DNA of 64,000 nucleotides from Oxalobacteraceae bacterium AB_14 (GCA_000381565.1 KB906725.1:935785-999784); one strand, 5' to 3'. Shown: positions 27,001 to 37,100, numbered from the stretch's first letter. The notes: a model not told the origin generated them from the sequence alone. A program made the numbers and translations.

Positions 27001-27576
27001 GTGGTTCGCTCGGCGCTGGTGCTGGCGCGGGCCAACGGCGCCGGCGAGAAACGGCTGGTGGCGTACGTGACGCTGAAGAAGGAACTGGCCGGCGCGCCGC
27101 CGCTGGCGCGGAGGGAGCTGGTCGACACCATGATGCGCGATCTGAGGGCGCAGCTGCCGGAGTACATGGTGCCGTCGGGGATACTGGTGCTGGCGGAACT
27201 GCCGGTCAACGCCAGCGGCAAGGTCGATGTCAACGCGCTGCCGGAGATGGATTGGGTGGTCCCGGCCGGGGAGGTGCTCGAACCCGGCACGCCGACCGAG
27301 TTGGCGCTGGCCGAAATCTGGGCCGGCCTGCTTGGGCAGCCCGTCGCCTCGGTGGGCTTGTCGTCGAACTTCTTCGAGCTGGGTGGCCATTCGCTGTTGT
27401 CGATGCGGCTGGCGTCGGAGATCCGTGGCACGTTCGGCGTGGAGATCCCGATTCGCGACATCTTCGGCTTTGGCCGTTTGGTGGAACTGGCGAACCGGAT
27501 CGAACTGCTGCAGCATGGCTTACAAGCACCGGTGCGGGCCGAAGGCGCCGCCGTGGCTGAAATGGGTTGGTTATGA
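21001..27576 (+). CDS. NRPS1, dimodular (C-A-T-C-A-T)
   Basis: 2191 residues. C1 is about 40-470 (HHIVMDGWS, His178/179), A1 about 500-1010 (YTSGTTGRPKG), T1 GGHS Ser1055, C2 about 1115-1550 (HHIVVDDWS, His1251/1252), A2 about 1580-2090 (YTSGSTGEPKG), T2 GGHS Ser2131. There is no epimerase or TE. The A1 pocket reads about DAEDVGTVCK; Glu239 and Asp278 suggest a basic amino acid (Arg/Lys/Orn type). A2 reads about DVQDNGFINK, which I cannot assign. As the first NRPS after the PKS, its C1 should join the hydroxyacyl chain to residue 1. The start overlaps the thioesterase stop by 4 bases, and its own stop overlaps the NRPS2 start by 4. The N-terminal 40 residues lack a recognisable TubC domain. 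Confidence 0.95.
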   Translation: MNANVTTTATPGVNPANAAATGAPPGVREQLAQLLRAKVARGASYPLAPAQLSMWFHQSLEQDSTSYNMPFAFCLHGAPLEPANVQRALASVVERHAVLRTVFEMEHDEVVQRVRPLPAIALPMTELPGGHAPGWEHEVVARSKALSVQAFDLTVGPPYRFELLRVAADLHVLLATFHHIVMDGWSVGVFLGDFANAYAAWSRTGAAPQWPALPVSYGDYARQRQQASRGPDAARHVDYWRQRLQAPPVALSLPADYARPQVQTFNGAIHALALAPRVKTQLADVARQGGATFFMVSLTAFYVLLARLSGQWDMVLGVASANRDQPEHRGMLGLFSEILPMRAAIDAGASFMTVLEQVRQDCLSDYEHAAPPLAELAETMQRTRDARRSNLFQVGFDYQNTPWPEHLGQLVSLLHGDTGAAKLDLNLNLSSDPSGLLAQFEYNTDLFTADTMARFAQCFETLLASIVRDPHLPVAALAIVPAAPAPLPVAPAAASEDGARHVLQLIGASVLARPDAVALVDGDGPLTYERLLARAHALAWRLTARGARSGARVGLCCERSSDLVVGLLAILHAGCAYVPMDAGMPLARLNDIAADAALDLVVVSGALMASLHGLAGVELVAEGDAADETPAGAPDVAICGTDLAYVLYTSGTTGRPKGVMVSHAALLNFAVPALRRLALEPGDKVLQFASIGFDASVEEIFPCLAAGATLVMREGGMVASVDAFLAMCERHGVTVLDLPTAYWHELTDALAAPDAPRLPACVRLVVIGGEAASPRMLARWQASVGAGVRLQNTYGPTETTVCVTTAELAELAFDPATCAGLPIGHANPGVDIYVLDERGVALPAGVYGEIYIGGATVADGYWARPELTAQKFVADPFSARPHARMFRTGDYGRVMADGSLQFGGRKDSQVKLRGYRVELAEVEAIVGGHPQVHQVCADIREGASEGDRSLVAFVVPVPGAAGLTPAALRRWLAERSPDFLVPSAIAIVDKFPLGLTGKTDRQALLAVLDAEQSRAPEQTRAASPTEELVIGIWQGVLGAGTLGVQDNFFERGGHSLLMIKMLSRVRRQLDVDVALAQVFEYPTVARFAAHVDALRRAGQPAVPPIPRLPRGAGATVLSVEQSFSQQRLWFHEKLNPASSAYHVPVVMTAHGAIDRAILARSLEALVARHEILRTTFADIDGKPVQRVAAARPCPLSYTDLGAVAAPERDAALEKLTSALIDTPFDLTAGPLLRAALVRLDDDEHVLALVFHHIVVDDWSMRILLAELRERYTALLAGRAPDASAPALQYADYAAWQRGAAMMALADEQLAQWTRELAGVPDLLALPLDRPRPAVQSHRGEVRAWTLAPELAGRLRAVATAQGVTLHMLLLSAWSLVLSKLSGQHDVVVGVPVANRNHDALENMLGFFVNTLPLRVRLAPNASLKALLAQVKQSSLAAYARQGVPLERIVETVRPQRDLGFNPLFVSMFSLQSGGGQPLALGDLRLAPREVDYRQAKVDVSLTVTDGGDAMTAELEYASDLFDAATIARWAGFVDHVLAQFTVDLELPLSRATLQDADALAALLARVNAAGGAPMAKGGLHALFTVQAVARPEAVAVVDGDARYSYRELDRRSSQIAHALRQRGVRPDDIVALLVPRGVDMVAGMLGILKSGGAYLPLDTKLPAQRMAYMLADSGAVAALVDADGRSRLPAFGGQVLCLDTDAADIGVQPVTPPAAQDRDCGHDLAYVIYTSGSTGEPKGVMIEHGAAATQIEAVRERLRLNADDRLLQFASSSFDVSVQEIFSAFSAGAALVLRDADCLTSAQAFWAFCERQRTTVIDLPTRFWHELNFDALARCPSVVRAVNIGGEAVEESGLRRWFEGGGRRPALYNFYGPTETTINATLRELSADPATWQTIGKPFGAGVAYVLDGQGQPAPAGVVGQLYIGGVGVARGYLNRPELTAERFVPDTVAGVGRMYATGDLAMWREDGEIVFLGRNDAQIKLRGFRIDLGEIEQCLHRLEVVRSALVLARANGAGEKRLVAYVTLKKELAGAPPLARRELVDTMMRDLRAQLPEYMVPSGILVLAELPVNASGKVDVNALPEMDWVVPAGEVLEPGTPTELALAEIWAGLLGQPVASVGLSSNFFELGGHSLLSMRLASEIRGTFGVEIPIRDIFGFGRLVELANRIELLQHGLQAPVRAEGAAVAEMGWL

Positions 27577-30500
27577 ACGTCGCAAACTTACTGCGCGACG
27601 CCTCGCGCGAAGGCGTCAGGCTGTTTTGCCAGGATGGCCGGCTGGGTTTCGAGCTGCTGGGCGGAAGCTTCCCGGACGTCCTGCGCGCGCGCGTCCTGGC
27701 GTCGCGCGACGAGTTGATCGAGCATCTGACGTCCGTCAACATGGAGCGCTACTCGACCGTGCAGCGGCCCGCCATCGTGCCGATGGCGCGTGACGGCGGG
27801 GCCTTGCCGGCCTCGTTCGGCCAGGAGCGGTTGTGGTTCCTGGACCGGATGTATGGCGGCAGCGCCCACTACAACATGCCCGCCGCGGTGCGCGTGCGCG
27901 GCGGCCTGGACGCGGAACTGGTGGAACAGGCGCTGTCGCGCGTGATCGCACGGCACGAGGTGTTGCGCACGCTGATTGTCGAAGAAATCGGCGGCTGCCG
28001 TCAGCGCATCGGCACCGCCGCCGGCTTCGCGCTGGGCCGCGTCGATCTGGGCGCGCTGCCGGCGGCGGAGCGCGAACGCGCGCTGCAATCGCTGGTCAAC
28101 GACGATGCCGCACGCCCGTTCGACCTGTCGTCGGACCTGATGCTGCGCGCCAGCTTCGTGCGCCTGGCCGACGACGACGCGGTGCTGCTGCTGAATGTGC
28201 ACCACATCGCCGCCGACGGCTGGTCGCTGGAAATCCTGCGGCGTGAGTTCGAGCAGCAGTACGCGGCGCTCTCGCGCGGCGAGCCCGATCCTTTGCCGCC
28301 GCTGGCCGTGCAGTACGCCGACTATGCGCAGTGGCAACGCGACTGGCTGCAAGGCGAGGTGCTGGACCAGCAGCTCGCCTATTGGGAGCGGCAGCTGGCG
28401 AACCTGCCGGTGCTGCACAACCTGCCGCTCGACTACGCCCGCCCGGCGGTGCTGTCGTTCGACGGCGCCGTCCACAGTATCGAGCTTGACGCCCTGACGC
28501 TCGACGGCTTGAAGAAGCTGGCCGCCAGCCGCCAGGTGACGTTGTTCATGCTGGTGCACGCGGCCCTCTCGCTGCTGCTGGCGCGCCATTCCGGCAGCGA
28601 CGACATCGTCATCGGCACGCCGGTGGCGGCGCGCCAGCACAAGGAGGTGGAGGCGCTGATCGGCTATTTCGCCAACACGCTGGTGCTGCGCACCGATTGC
28701 GGAGCGAATGTGCCGTTCACCGACTATCTGGCCGACGTCAAGGCGCGGCACCTGGACGCGCAGTCGTATCAGGAGGTGCCGTTCGAGCTGCTGGTGGAGC
28801 GCCTGAAACCGGTGCGCAGCACCAGCCACGCGCCGCTGTTCCAGGTCATGCTCAACATGGCCGACGGCGGCCCGTCGCCCGACACGCTGGGCGCGGAACA
28901 GGTCAGCACCAAGTTCGATCTGACCCTGGGAGCCGTGACGTCTTCCGACGGTTTGCACCTGAGCTTCGAGTACAACACGGCGCTGTTCAAGGAGGCGACG
29001 ATGGCACGCATGGCGCGTCATCTGGCGCATCTGCTGCGGGCGATCGTCGCCGATCCGGCCTGTCCGATCCACACCTTGCCGATGCTCGACGACGAGGAAC
29101 GGCGGCGGATGCTGGAGGGCTTCCATGGCCGCGTGACGGACTATCCGCGCGAGGCGACCATGCACGGCCTGTTCGAAGCGCAGGCCGCGCGCACGCCGGC
29201 AACGCTGGCGGTCGTCCACGCGCAGACGATGCTGAGTTACGTGGAACTGAACCGCCGTGCCAACCAGCTGGCGCACTATCTGCGTGGGCAGGGTGTGGGC
29301 AGCGGCAGCCTGGTGGGCGTGTGCCTGCGGCGCTCGGAGACGATGGTGGTGTCGCTGCTGGCGATTCTCAAGGCCGGCGGCGCCTACGTGGCCCTCGACC
29401 CGAGCTATCCAGACCAGCGCCTGGCCGACATGGTCGATGACAGCGGCATTGCCTGGCTGCTGACGCAGAGCGACCTGACGGAGCGTCTGGCCAACCATCC
29501 GGTTCTGGGCCGCGCAAGCACCGCGCTGCTGCCGCTCGATGCCTTGGACGAGGTGTTGGCCCTGCAACCGCAGACCAATCCGGAGCCGCTTGCCGCTTCC
29601 GGCGACCTGGCGTACCTGATCTACACGTCCGGTTCGACCGGCCGTCCGAAAGCGGTACGCATCTGCCACCGCAACGCCGTCGCCATGATCACCTGGGGCG
29701 GACAGGAATACAGCGGCGAGGAACTGCGCCGCGTCCTGTGCAGCACGTCGCTCAATTTCGACCTGTCGGTGTTCGAGTTGTTCGTTCCGCTCAGCCACGG
29801 CGGCGCCGTCGTGGTGGTGGAGAACGCGATGGCGCTGCTGGAAGGTTCGCCCGACATCACCTTGCTCAACACGGTGCCGTCGGCGTGCCGCGCGCTGGTC
29901 GACAGCGGCGCCATTCCGATGGGGGTGCGGGTGGTGAACCTGGCCGGCGAGGCGCTGCCGCCGGCGCTGGTGAACGAGTTGATCGACCTGCCGCAGGTGC
30001 GCCGCGTGTGCAACCTGTACGGCCCGTCGGAGGACACGACTTATTCGTCCTGGATCAGCTATGCGGACAAGCCGGGGGAGTCGGTGAGCATCGGCCGTCC
30101 GCTCGACAACAGCTGGTTCCACATCCTTGACGCCCACGGCCAGCCGGTGCCGCTGGGCGTGGCTGGAGAAATCTACATCGGCGGTGCCGGCGTGGCGCTC
30201 GGTTATTTGAACCGCCCGGAACTGACGGCCGAACGCTTTCTCGACGATCCGTTCCGCGCTGGCGCGCGCATGTACCGCACTGGCGACGTTGGACGCTGGC
30301 GCGAGGATGGCACGATCGATTACCTTGGCCGCAACGATTTCCAGGTCAAGCTGCGCGGCTTCCGCATCGAGCTGGGGGAAATCGAGGCGCGTTTGTCGGC
30401 CTGCGCCGGCGTCAGTGCGGCGGTGGTGACGGCGCCGGGCCAGCAACGGCTGGTGGCGTATCTGACCCCGGCCCACGCCAGCGGCCTGACGGGGCAGGGC

Positions 30501-33500
30501 GAGGCGGACTTGGTGGCCGGCGTGCGCGCGACCCTCAAATCGGCGCTGCCCGATTATATGCAGCCATCGGCCTACGTGGTGCTGCCGGTGCTGCCGCTGA
30601 CGGCCAACGGCAAGGTCGATCGCAAGGCGCTGCCGGCGCCAGCCGACGTGGCAAGCCCCGATCATGTGCCGCCCACGACCGCGATGGAACGGGCGCTCGC
30701 GAAAATATGGTCGCAGCTGTTGGCGTTACCGCTGAAACGCATCGGCGCGGATGCCAATTTCTTTGAACTTGGCGGGCATTCGCTGCTGTCGATGCGGCTG
30801 GTGGCCGCGTTGCGCGCCCAGCTTGGCGTCGAGCTGACCATACGCGACATTTTCGACACGCCGAAATTATCGCGGTTGGCGTCGCTGGCGGAAGGCGCTG
30901 CCCGAATCGTCAAGGCGCCCGTGGTCGCCATCGCGCGCGATGGCGTTGCGCCACCGGCCTCGTTTGGGCAGGAGCGGATGTGGTTCCTGGACCGGATGTA
31001 CGGCGGCAGCGCCCACTACAACATGCCGGCCGCGATCCGCGTGCGTGGCGGCTTTGACGCCACGCTGGCGGAACAGGCGCTGTCGCGCGTGATCGCACGG
31101 CACGAGGTGCTGCGCACGCTGATCGTCGAGGAGAATGGCGGCTGCCGCCAGCGCATCGGCGACGGTGCCGGCTTCGCGCTTGGTCGCGTCGACCTGGGCG
31201 CGCTGCCGGCGGCGGAGCGCGAACGCGCGCTGCAATCGCTGGTCAACGACGACGCCGGACGGCCGTTCGACCTGTCGTCGGACCTGATGCTGCGCGCCAG
31301 CTTCGTGCGACTGGCCGACGACGACGCGGTGCTGCTGCTGAATGTGCACCACATCGCCGCCGACGGCTGGTCGCTGGAGATCCTGCGCCGCGAGTTCGAG
31401 CAACAGTACGCGACGCTCTCGCGCGGCGAGCCCGATCCGTTGCCGCCGCTGGCCGTGCAGTACGCCGACTATGCGCAGTGGCAGCGCGACTGGCTGCAAG
31501 GCGAGGTGCTGGACCAGCAGCTGGCCTATTGGGAGCGGCAACTGGCGAACCTGCCGGTGCTGCACAATCTGCCACTCGATTACGCCCGCCCGGCGGTGCT
31601 GTCGTTCGACGGCGCCGTCCAAAGTATTGAACTTGATAGCCTGGCGCTCGACAGCTTGAAGAAGCTGGCCGCCAGCCGCCAGGTGACGCTGTTCATGCTG
31701 GTGCACGCGGCCTTCTCGCTGCTGCTGGCGCGCCACTCCGGCAGCGACGACATCGTCATCGGCACGCCGGTGGCGGCGCGCCAGCACAAGGAGGTGGAGG
31801 CGCTGATCGGATATTTCGCCAACACGCTGGTGCTGCGCACCGACTGCGGCGCGAATGTGCCGTTCACCGACTATCTGGCCGATGTCAAGGCGCGGCACCT
31901 GGACGCGCAGTCGTATCAGGAGGTGCCGTTCGAGCTGCTGGTGGAGCGCCTGAAGCCGTCGCGCAGCACCAGCCACGCGCCGCTGTTCCAGGTTATGTTC
32001 AACATGGCCGATGGCGGTTCGTCGTCCGACGCGCTGGTCGCGGAACAGGTCAGCACGAAGTTCGATCTGACCCTGGTGGCCGTCACCTCGACGGATGGTT
32101 TGCAACTGAGCTTGGAATACAACACGGCGCTGTTCAAGGAGGCGACGATGGCGCGCATGGCGCGTCATCTGGCGCATCTGCTGCACGCGATCGTCGCCGA
32201 TCCGGCCTGTCCGATCCACACCTTGCCGATGCTCGATGATGAAGAGCGGCGGCAGATGCTGGAATCGTACGCCGGCCGCCGCAGCGCCTTCCCGCAGCAG
32301 GCGACGATGCACGGCCTGTTCGAGGCACAGGCGACACGCACGCCGGCGGCGCTGGCTGTGGCGCACGCGCAGACGACCCTGAGCTACGTGGAACTGAACC
32401 GCCGCGCCAACCAGCTGGCGCATTATCTGCGCGCGCAAGGTGTGGGCTGCGGCAGCCTGGTGGGCGTCTGCCTGCGCCGCTCGGAGACGATGGTGGTGGC
32501 GCTGATGGCCATCCTCAAGGCCGGCGGCGCCTACGTGGCGCTCGACCCGAACTACCCCGACCAGCGCCTGGCCGACATGGTCGACGACAGCGACATCGCC
32601 TGGATGCTGACGCAGCGCGACCTGACGGAGCGTTTGGCCGGCCATTCGGTGCTGGGCCGCGAGAGCACCGCCCTGTTGGTCCTCGACGCTTTGGATGCGA
32701 CGCTGGCCCTGCAACCGGAAGCCAACCTTCAATCCGTCGGCGGCTCCGGCGACCTGGCTTACCTGATTTACACGTCCGGTTCGACCGGCCGTCCGAAGGC
32801 GGTGCGCATCTGCCACCGCAACGCCGTCGCCATGATCACCTGGGGCGGACGCGAATACAGCGCCGCCGAACTGGCACGGGTCCTGTGCAGCACCTCGCTG
32901 AACTTCGACCTGTCGGTGTTCGAGTTGTTCGTACCGCTCAGCCACGGCGGCGCCGTGATTGTGGTGGAAAACGCGATGGCACTGCTGGAAGGGTCGCCGG
33001 AGATCACTTTGCTCAACACCGTGCCGTCGGCCTGCCGCGCGCTGGTCGACAGCGGCGCCATCCCGTTTGGCGTGCGGGTGGTGAACCTGGCCGGCGAGGC
33101 GCTGCCGCCAGCGCTGGTGAACGAGTTGATCGACCTGCCGCAGGTGCGCCGCGTCTGCAACCTGTACGGCCCGTCGGAGGACACGACCTATTCGTCCTGG
33201 ATCAGCTACACGGACAAGCCGGGGGAGTCGGTGAGCATCGGCCATCCGCTCGACAACAGCTGGTTCTACATCCTGGACGCGTATGGCCAGCCGGTGCCGC
33301 TGGGCGTGGCCGGAGAAATCCACATCGGCGGCGCCGGCGTGGCGCTCGGTTATTTGAACCGTCCGGAGCTGACGGCCGAACGCTTCCTCGACGATCCGTT
33401 CCGCATTGGCGCGCGCATGTACCGCACCGGCGACCTTGGACGCTGGCGTGAGGACGGCATGATCGATTACCTGGGCCGCAACGACTTTCAGGTCAAGCTG

Positions 33501-34148
33501 CGCGGCTTCCGCATCGAGCTGGGGGAGATCGAGGCGCGGCTGTCGGCCTGCGAAGGCGTGAGCGCGGCGGTGGTGACGGCGCCGGGGCAGCAACGGCTGG
33601 TGGCGTATCTGACGCCGGCCGATGCCAGCGGCCTGACGGGGCAGGGCGAGGCCGATCTGGTGGCCGGCGTGCGCGCCGCGCTTAAAACGGCGCTGCCGGA
33701 CTACATGCAGCCGTCGGCCTACGTGGTACTGCCTGAATTGCCGCTGACGGCCAACGGCAAGGTCGATCGCAAGGCGCTGCCGGCGCCGCGGGAAGCGGAT
33801 GCCGCCAGTGCCTACGAAGCGCCCGCCAACGCGCTCGAGGAGCTGATGGCCGGCGTGTGGCAGGAGTTGATCGGATTGCCGCGTATCGGCGTCAACGACA
33901 ACTTCTTTGTCCTCGGCGGCCATTCGATTCTGGCCTCGCGCATCATCTCAAGATTGAAGTCGATCCTGGAAGTCGACTTGTCGCTGCAACAGCTCTTCGT
34001 GCACCCGTCGATACGGTCGGTGTGCGACGACTTGAAGTCGACGCATGCCCGTTACGAGGAAATCGTCGAGGTGGCGGAAACCTACCTGCATATCCTCAGC
34101 TTGTCCCCGGAAGAAGTCCAAGCCCTGCTGGCCAATGGCGGCAGTTGA
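27573..34148 (+). CDS. NRPS2, dimodular (dock-C-A-T-C-A-T) with nearly identical modules
   Basis: 2191 residues. I chose the ATG at 27573 (ATGA overlap with the NRPS1 stop) over an in-frame TTG at 27567. Residues 1-55 resemble a TubC-type docking domain (NVANLLRDASREGVRL, then GRLGFELLGG and SRDELIEHL). C1 about 80-520 (HHIAADGWS, His210), A1 about 535-1040, T1 Ser1070, C2 (His1259), A2 about 1585-2090, T2 Ser2118. Both A domains read DLFNNALTYK, a code I recall as alanine-type, so two identical residues are likely incorporated. The two modules are near copies along C and A. The C-terminal tail LSPEEVQALLANGG looks like a short docking motif for NRPS3. Neither E nor TE is present. Confidence 0.95.
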   Translation: MNVANLLRDASREGVRLFCQDGRLGFELLGGSFPDVLRARVLASRDELIEHLTSVNMERYSTVQRPAIVPMARDGGALPASFGQERLWFLDRMYGGSAHYNMPAAVRVRGGLDAELVEQALSRVIARHEVLRTLIVEEIGGCRQRIGTAAGFALGRVDLGALPAAERERALQSLVNDDAARPFDLSSDLMLRASFVRLADDDAVLLLNVHHIAADGWSLEILRREFEQQYAALSRGEPDPLPPLAVQYADYAQWQRDWLQGEVLDQQLAYWERQLANLPVLHNLPLDYARPAVLSFDGAVHSIELDALTLDGLKKLAASRQVTLFMLVHAALSLLLARHSGSDDIVIGTPVAARQHKEVEALIGYFANTLVLRTDCGANVPFTDYLADVKARHLDAQSYQEVPFELLVERLKPVRSTSHAPLFQVMLNMADGGPSPDTLGAEQVSTKFDLTLGAVTSSDGLHLSFEYNTALFKEATMARMARHLAHLLRAIVADPACPIHTLPMLDDEERRRMLEGFHGRVTDYPREATMHGLFEAQAARTPATLAVVHAQTMLSYVELNRRANQLAHYLRGQGVGSGSLVGVCLRRSETMVVSLLAILKAGGAYVALDPSYPDQRLADMVDDSGIAWLLTQSDLTERLANHPVLGRASTALLPLDALDEVLALQPQTNPEPLAASGDLAYLIYTSGSTGRPKAVRICHRNAVAMITWGGQEYSGEELRRVLCSTSLNFDLSVFELFVPLSHGGAVVVVENAMALLEGSPDITLLNTVPSACRALVDSGAIPMGVRVVNLAGEALPPALVNELIDLPQVRRVCNLYGPSEDTTYSSWISYADKPGESVSIGRPLDNSWFHILDAHGQPVPLGVAGEIYIGGAGVALGYLNRPELTAERFLDDPFRAGARMYRTGDVGRWREDGTIDYLGRNDFQVKLRGFRIELGEIEARLSACAGVSAAVVTAPGQQRLVAYLTPAHASGLTGQGEADLVAGVRATLKSALPDYMQPSAYVVLPVLPLTANGKVDRKALPAPADVASPDHVPPTTAMERALAKIWSQLLALPLKRIGADANFFELGGHSLLSMRLVAALRAQLGVELTIRDIFDTPKLSRLASLAEGAARIVKAPVVAIARDGVAPPASFGQERMWFLDRMYGGSAHYNMPAAIRVRGGFDATLAEQALSRVIARHEVLRTLIVEENGGCRQRIGDGAGFALGRVDLGALPAAERERALQSLVNDDAGRPFDLSSDLMLRASFVRLADDDAVLLLNVHHIAADGWSLEILRREFEQQYATLSRGEPDPLPPLAVQYADYAQWQRDWLQGEVLDQQLAYWERQLANLPVLHNLPLDYARPAVLSFDGAVQSIELDSLALDSLKKLAASRQVTLFMLVHAAFSLLLARHSGSDDIVIGTPVAARQHKEVEALIGYFANTLVLRTDCGANVPFTDYLADVKARHLDAQSYQEVPFELLVERLKPSRSTSHAPLFQVMFNMADGGSSSDALVAEQVSTKFDLTLVAVTSTDGLQLSLEYNTALFKEATMARMARHLAHLLHAIVADPACPIHTLPMLDDEERRQMLESYAGRRSAFPQQATMHGLFEAQATRTPAALAVAHAQTTLSYVELNRRANQLAHYLRAQGVGCGSLVGVCLRRSETMVVALMAILKAGGAYVALDPNYPDQRLADMVDDSDIAWMLTQRDLTERLAGHSVLGRESTALLVLDALDATLALQPEANLQSVGGSGDLAYLIYTSGSTGRPKAVRICHRNAVAMITWGGREYSAAELARVLCSTSLNFDLSVFELFVPLSHGGAVIVVENAMALLEGSPEITLLNTVPSACRALVDSGAIPFGVRVVNLAGEALPPALVNELIDLPQVRRVCNLYGPSEDTTYSSWISYTDKPGESVSIGHPLDNSWFYILDAYGQPVPLGVAGEIHIGGAGVALGYLNRPELTAERFLDDPFRIGARMYRTGDLGRWREDGMIDYLGRNDFQVKLRGFRIELGEIEARLSACEGVSAAVVTAPGQQRLVAYLTPADASGLTGQGEADLVAGVRAALKTALPDYMQPSAYVVLPELPLTANGKVDRKALPAPREADAASAYEAPANALEELMAGVWQELIGLPRIGVNDNFFVLGGHSILASRIISRLKSILEVDLSLQQLFVHPSIRSVCDDLKSTHARYEEIVEVAETYLHILSLSPEEVQALLANGGS
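27780..33790 (+). repeat. Tandem duplication of a whole C-A-T module inside NRPS2
   Basis: DNA at about 27780-30640 recurs at about 30915-33790 with few differences, giving near-identical proteins from FGQERxWFLDRMYGGSAHYN through GKVDRKALPAP. The offset is about 3.13 kb. The first ends differ (TubC linker against carrier linker), and divergence rises at the carrier domains. This implies recent module duplication or ongoing gene conversion, and also marks a place where short-read assemblies could collapse. Confidence 0.88.
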
Positions 34149-34167
34149 ACCGAATGAATAATCTGTA

Positions 34168-37100
34168 ATGAAAGTGAGCCACGCCGTGCACAATCCCGAC
34201 CTGTCATCCGAAAAGGAAGCCTTGCTGTCCATTTTGCTGGCCAGCAAAGGCGTTGATAACGCCACCGTCCAGAGAATTCCGCTGCGGATCGGCGCAAGCA
34301 ACCATCCGCTGTCGTTCGCGCAGGAGCGGATGTGGTTCATGGAGCGGCTGCATCCCGGCACGGCGACCTATAACATGCCGATGGCTTTCCGCTTGTCGGG
34401 CGAGGTCGATGTCGCCGCGCTCGCGCAAGCCCTGAACGCCATCGTCGACCGCCATCCCGCACTGCGCACCGTCTTCCGCGAAATCGACGAGCAACCCACG
34501 CAGTTCATCCCGGACCGGGTGGAGATCGCGCTGCGCCAGGTCGATTTGTCGGCGCTGGCGGAGGAGGAGCGCCAGACCGCGCTGAAGCAGTTGATGGACG
34601 CCGACGACAGCCTGCCCTTCGACCTGGAGAACGGGCCGCTGCTGCGCGCGGCGCTGCTGGCCTGCGGCGGCGGTGCCTCGGTGCTGCTGCTGACGATGCA
34701 CCACATCGTCTCCGACGGGCTGTCGGTGGAGATCATCCTGCGCGAACTGGGCATCCTGTATGCCTCGTCCCATTCCGGCCAACCGGCTTCGTTGACGGCG
34801 CTGCCGGTGCGCTACGCCGATTTCTCGGCGTGGGAGCGTTTGCGCATACTTGACGAAGACCTGGCGATCAGCGCCCGTTACTGGCGCCAGCAGCTGTCCG
34901 GCGCTACGCCGCTGCTGCTGCCTTCGTCGCGCCGGAACCGAGCGGCGCCGCGTAGCAATCTCGGCCAGGGCGTTTCCGTGGTGCTGCCGCCGGACCTGCT
35001 GCGCGGCCTGAAGGCGCTGTGCGTGCGCGAGCGCTCGACGTTGTTCATGGCTGGCCTGGCAGCCTTCAGCGCGCTGCTGCAACGCGCCAGCGGCCAGTCC
35101 GATGTCGTCGTCGGCACACCGATCGGCAATCGCTATCTTGAGGAGTTGGAACCGCTGGTCGGCCTGTTCGTCAATACGCTGGCGATGCGCACGGCGGTGC
35201 GGGACGACGCCGATTTCCTCGCGCTGCTGGCATCCGTGCGCAAGACGGCGCTGGCCGCGTTTTCGCACCAGCACCTGCCGTTCGACCGCGTCATCGCCGA
35301 TCTGGAGGTGGGGCGCGAGGCCGGCGCCGCGCCGCTGGTGTCGGCGATGTTCGTCCTGTCGGATGCGGCCTCCTTCCGCCTCAATCTGGAGGGACTCGGC
35401 ACCGAGGCCATTCTGACCGAATCCACCGTGGCCAAGCTGGACGTGGTGATGTCGCTGCTGGAAGACGGCGACCGCATGATCGCCAGCCTGCAGTTCAGCA
35501 GCGACCTGTTCGAGCGCGCCGCGATGCGGACGTTGCTGGAGAACTTCGGTTTGTTCCTGAAGGTGGCGCTGGACAGCCCCGCCGCGCCGTTGTCGCGGCT
35601 TTGGGAGGACGTCGAGACCGAGCGCGCGCGCATGGCGTCGAATGCGACATCGCGCGTGGCGGCCTACTGGGAGTCGCAACCTTGCTTTCCCCACGATCTG
35701 CCGATGAAGTGCGCCCCCGACGGCGCGTTGGGCCAGGGCGCCGCCAGTCACCTGGTGAGGGTCGATCCGGCCAGCCGTTCTTTGCTGGAGCAATTCGCCT
35801 TCACCCGCCAATCGAGCCTGCGGACCGTTCTCCATGCCGCGCTGTCGATCCTGATCGCCCGCCATTCGAATTGCGCCGACATCGTCATCGGCACGGCGGT
35901 GACTTCCGGCGGGCGCCTGCTACCGGTGCACGCCACGCTCGATGGCAATCCCTCCTTCACGGCGCTGGTCGATCAGGTCGAGCGTTCGCGGCGTCAAGCC
36001 GCGTTGCATGCGGAGGTCGGCGAAGGATTGGCCGATACGCTGGCCGGCCGCATGCGCATACTGCTGATGAACGACGGCGAACCGGCGCCGGCATGGCGGC
36101 ACGACTTGACCGTATCGGTGGCCGATGGCGGAGGCGATCTGGGTCTCAATTTCATCTACGATGTCGCGTCGTTCAACGTCGCCGGCATCGTGTCGATGGC
36201 GGCGCGCATGGTGACCTTGCTGGTTGGCGCCGGCGCCAATCCAGATTGCGCGGTGCACCAGCTGCCGATGCTGGGCGCTTGCGAACGCGAATACCTTTTA
36301 TATGCGCGCAACGCCACGCGCACGCCTTTCCCGGCCGAGCGCTCGATCCATGCCGTGTTCGAGGAGGTGGCGGCGCGTCATCCGGACGCCGAGGCGCTGG
36401 CCTGGAGCGACGGTTGCCTCAACTACGGTGAACTCAACGCCCGCGCCAACCAGCTCGCGCACCGGCTTTGCGCGCTGGGTGTGGAGCGGGAATCGTGCGT
36501 CGCCTTGTACATGGAACGCGGCCCGGCGATGGTGGTCGCGCTATTGGCGATCCTGAAGGCGGGCGGCGCCTACGTCCCGCTAGAGGTCGGACAACCCCGC
36601 CAACGCCTGGTCGCGCTGCTGGACGATTGCGCGCCGCTGGTGGTGCTGACCGAGCGCGCGCTGGCGGATGCGCTGCCGGCGCTGGCGGCGCCGGTCTTGT
36701 CGATCGATGAGGAACAGGCCGCGCTTGCGGCACTGCCAACAACCAACCTGGCGGCGCACGGCGGTGGCCGCGACCTGGCCTACATCATGTACACGTCCGG
36801 TTCCACCGGCGCGCCCAAAGGTGTCATGGTCGAGCATCGCGGCGTGCTGCGGCTGGTGGTCGGCTCGGAATACGCGCCGGTGGCCGCCGGCGATTGCGTG
36901 GCGCACTGCGCCAACCCGGCGTTCGACGCCTCGACATGGGAGGTCTGGAGCGCGCTGCTGAACGGCGCCAAGGTGCAGGTGATCCCGCAGGACGTGGTGT
37001 TCGAACCGCAGCGTTTCGCGGCCGCGCTGAAGCAGGGCGGCGTGACGGCGTTGTGGCTGACGGTCGGCTTGTTCAACGCCTATTCGAGGGAGATCGGCGC

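Noticed and set aside
27567..27572. TTG start for NRPS2 six bases upstream
   Set aside because: The ATG at 27573 gives the standard ATGA coupling with NRPS1 and the expected docking-domain start.
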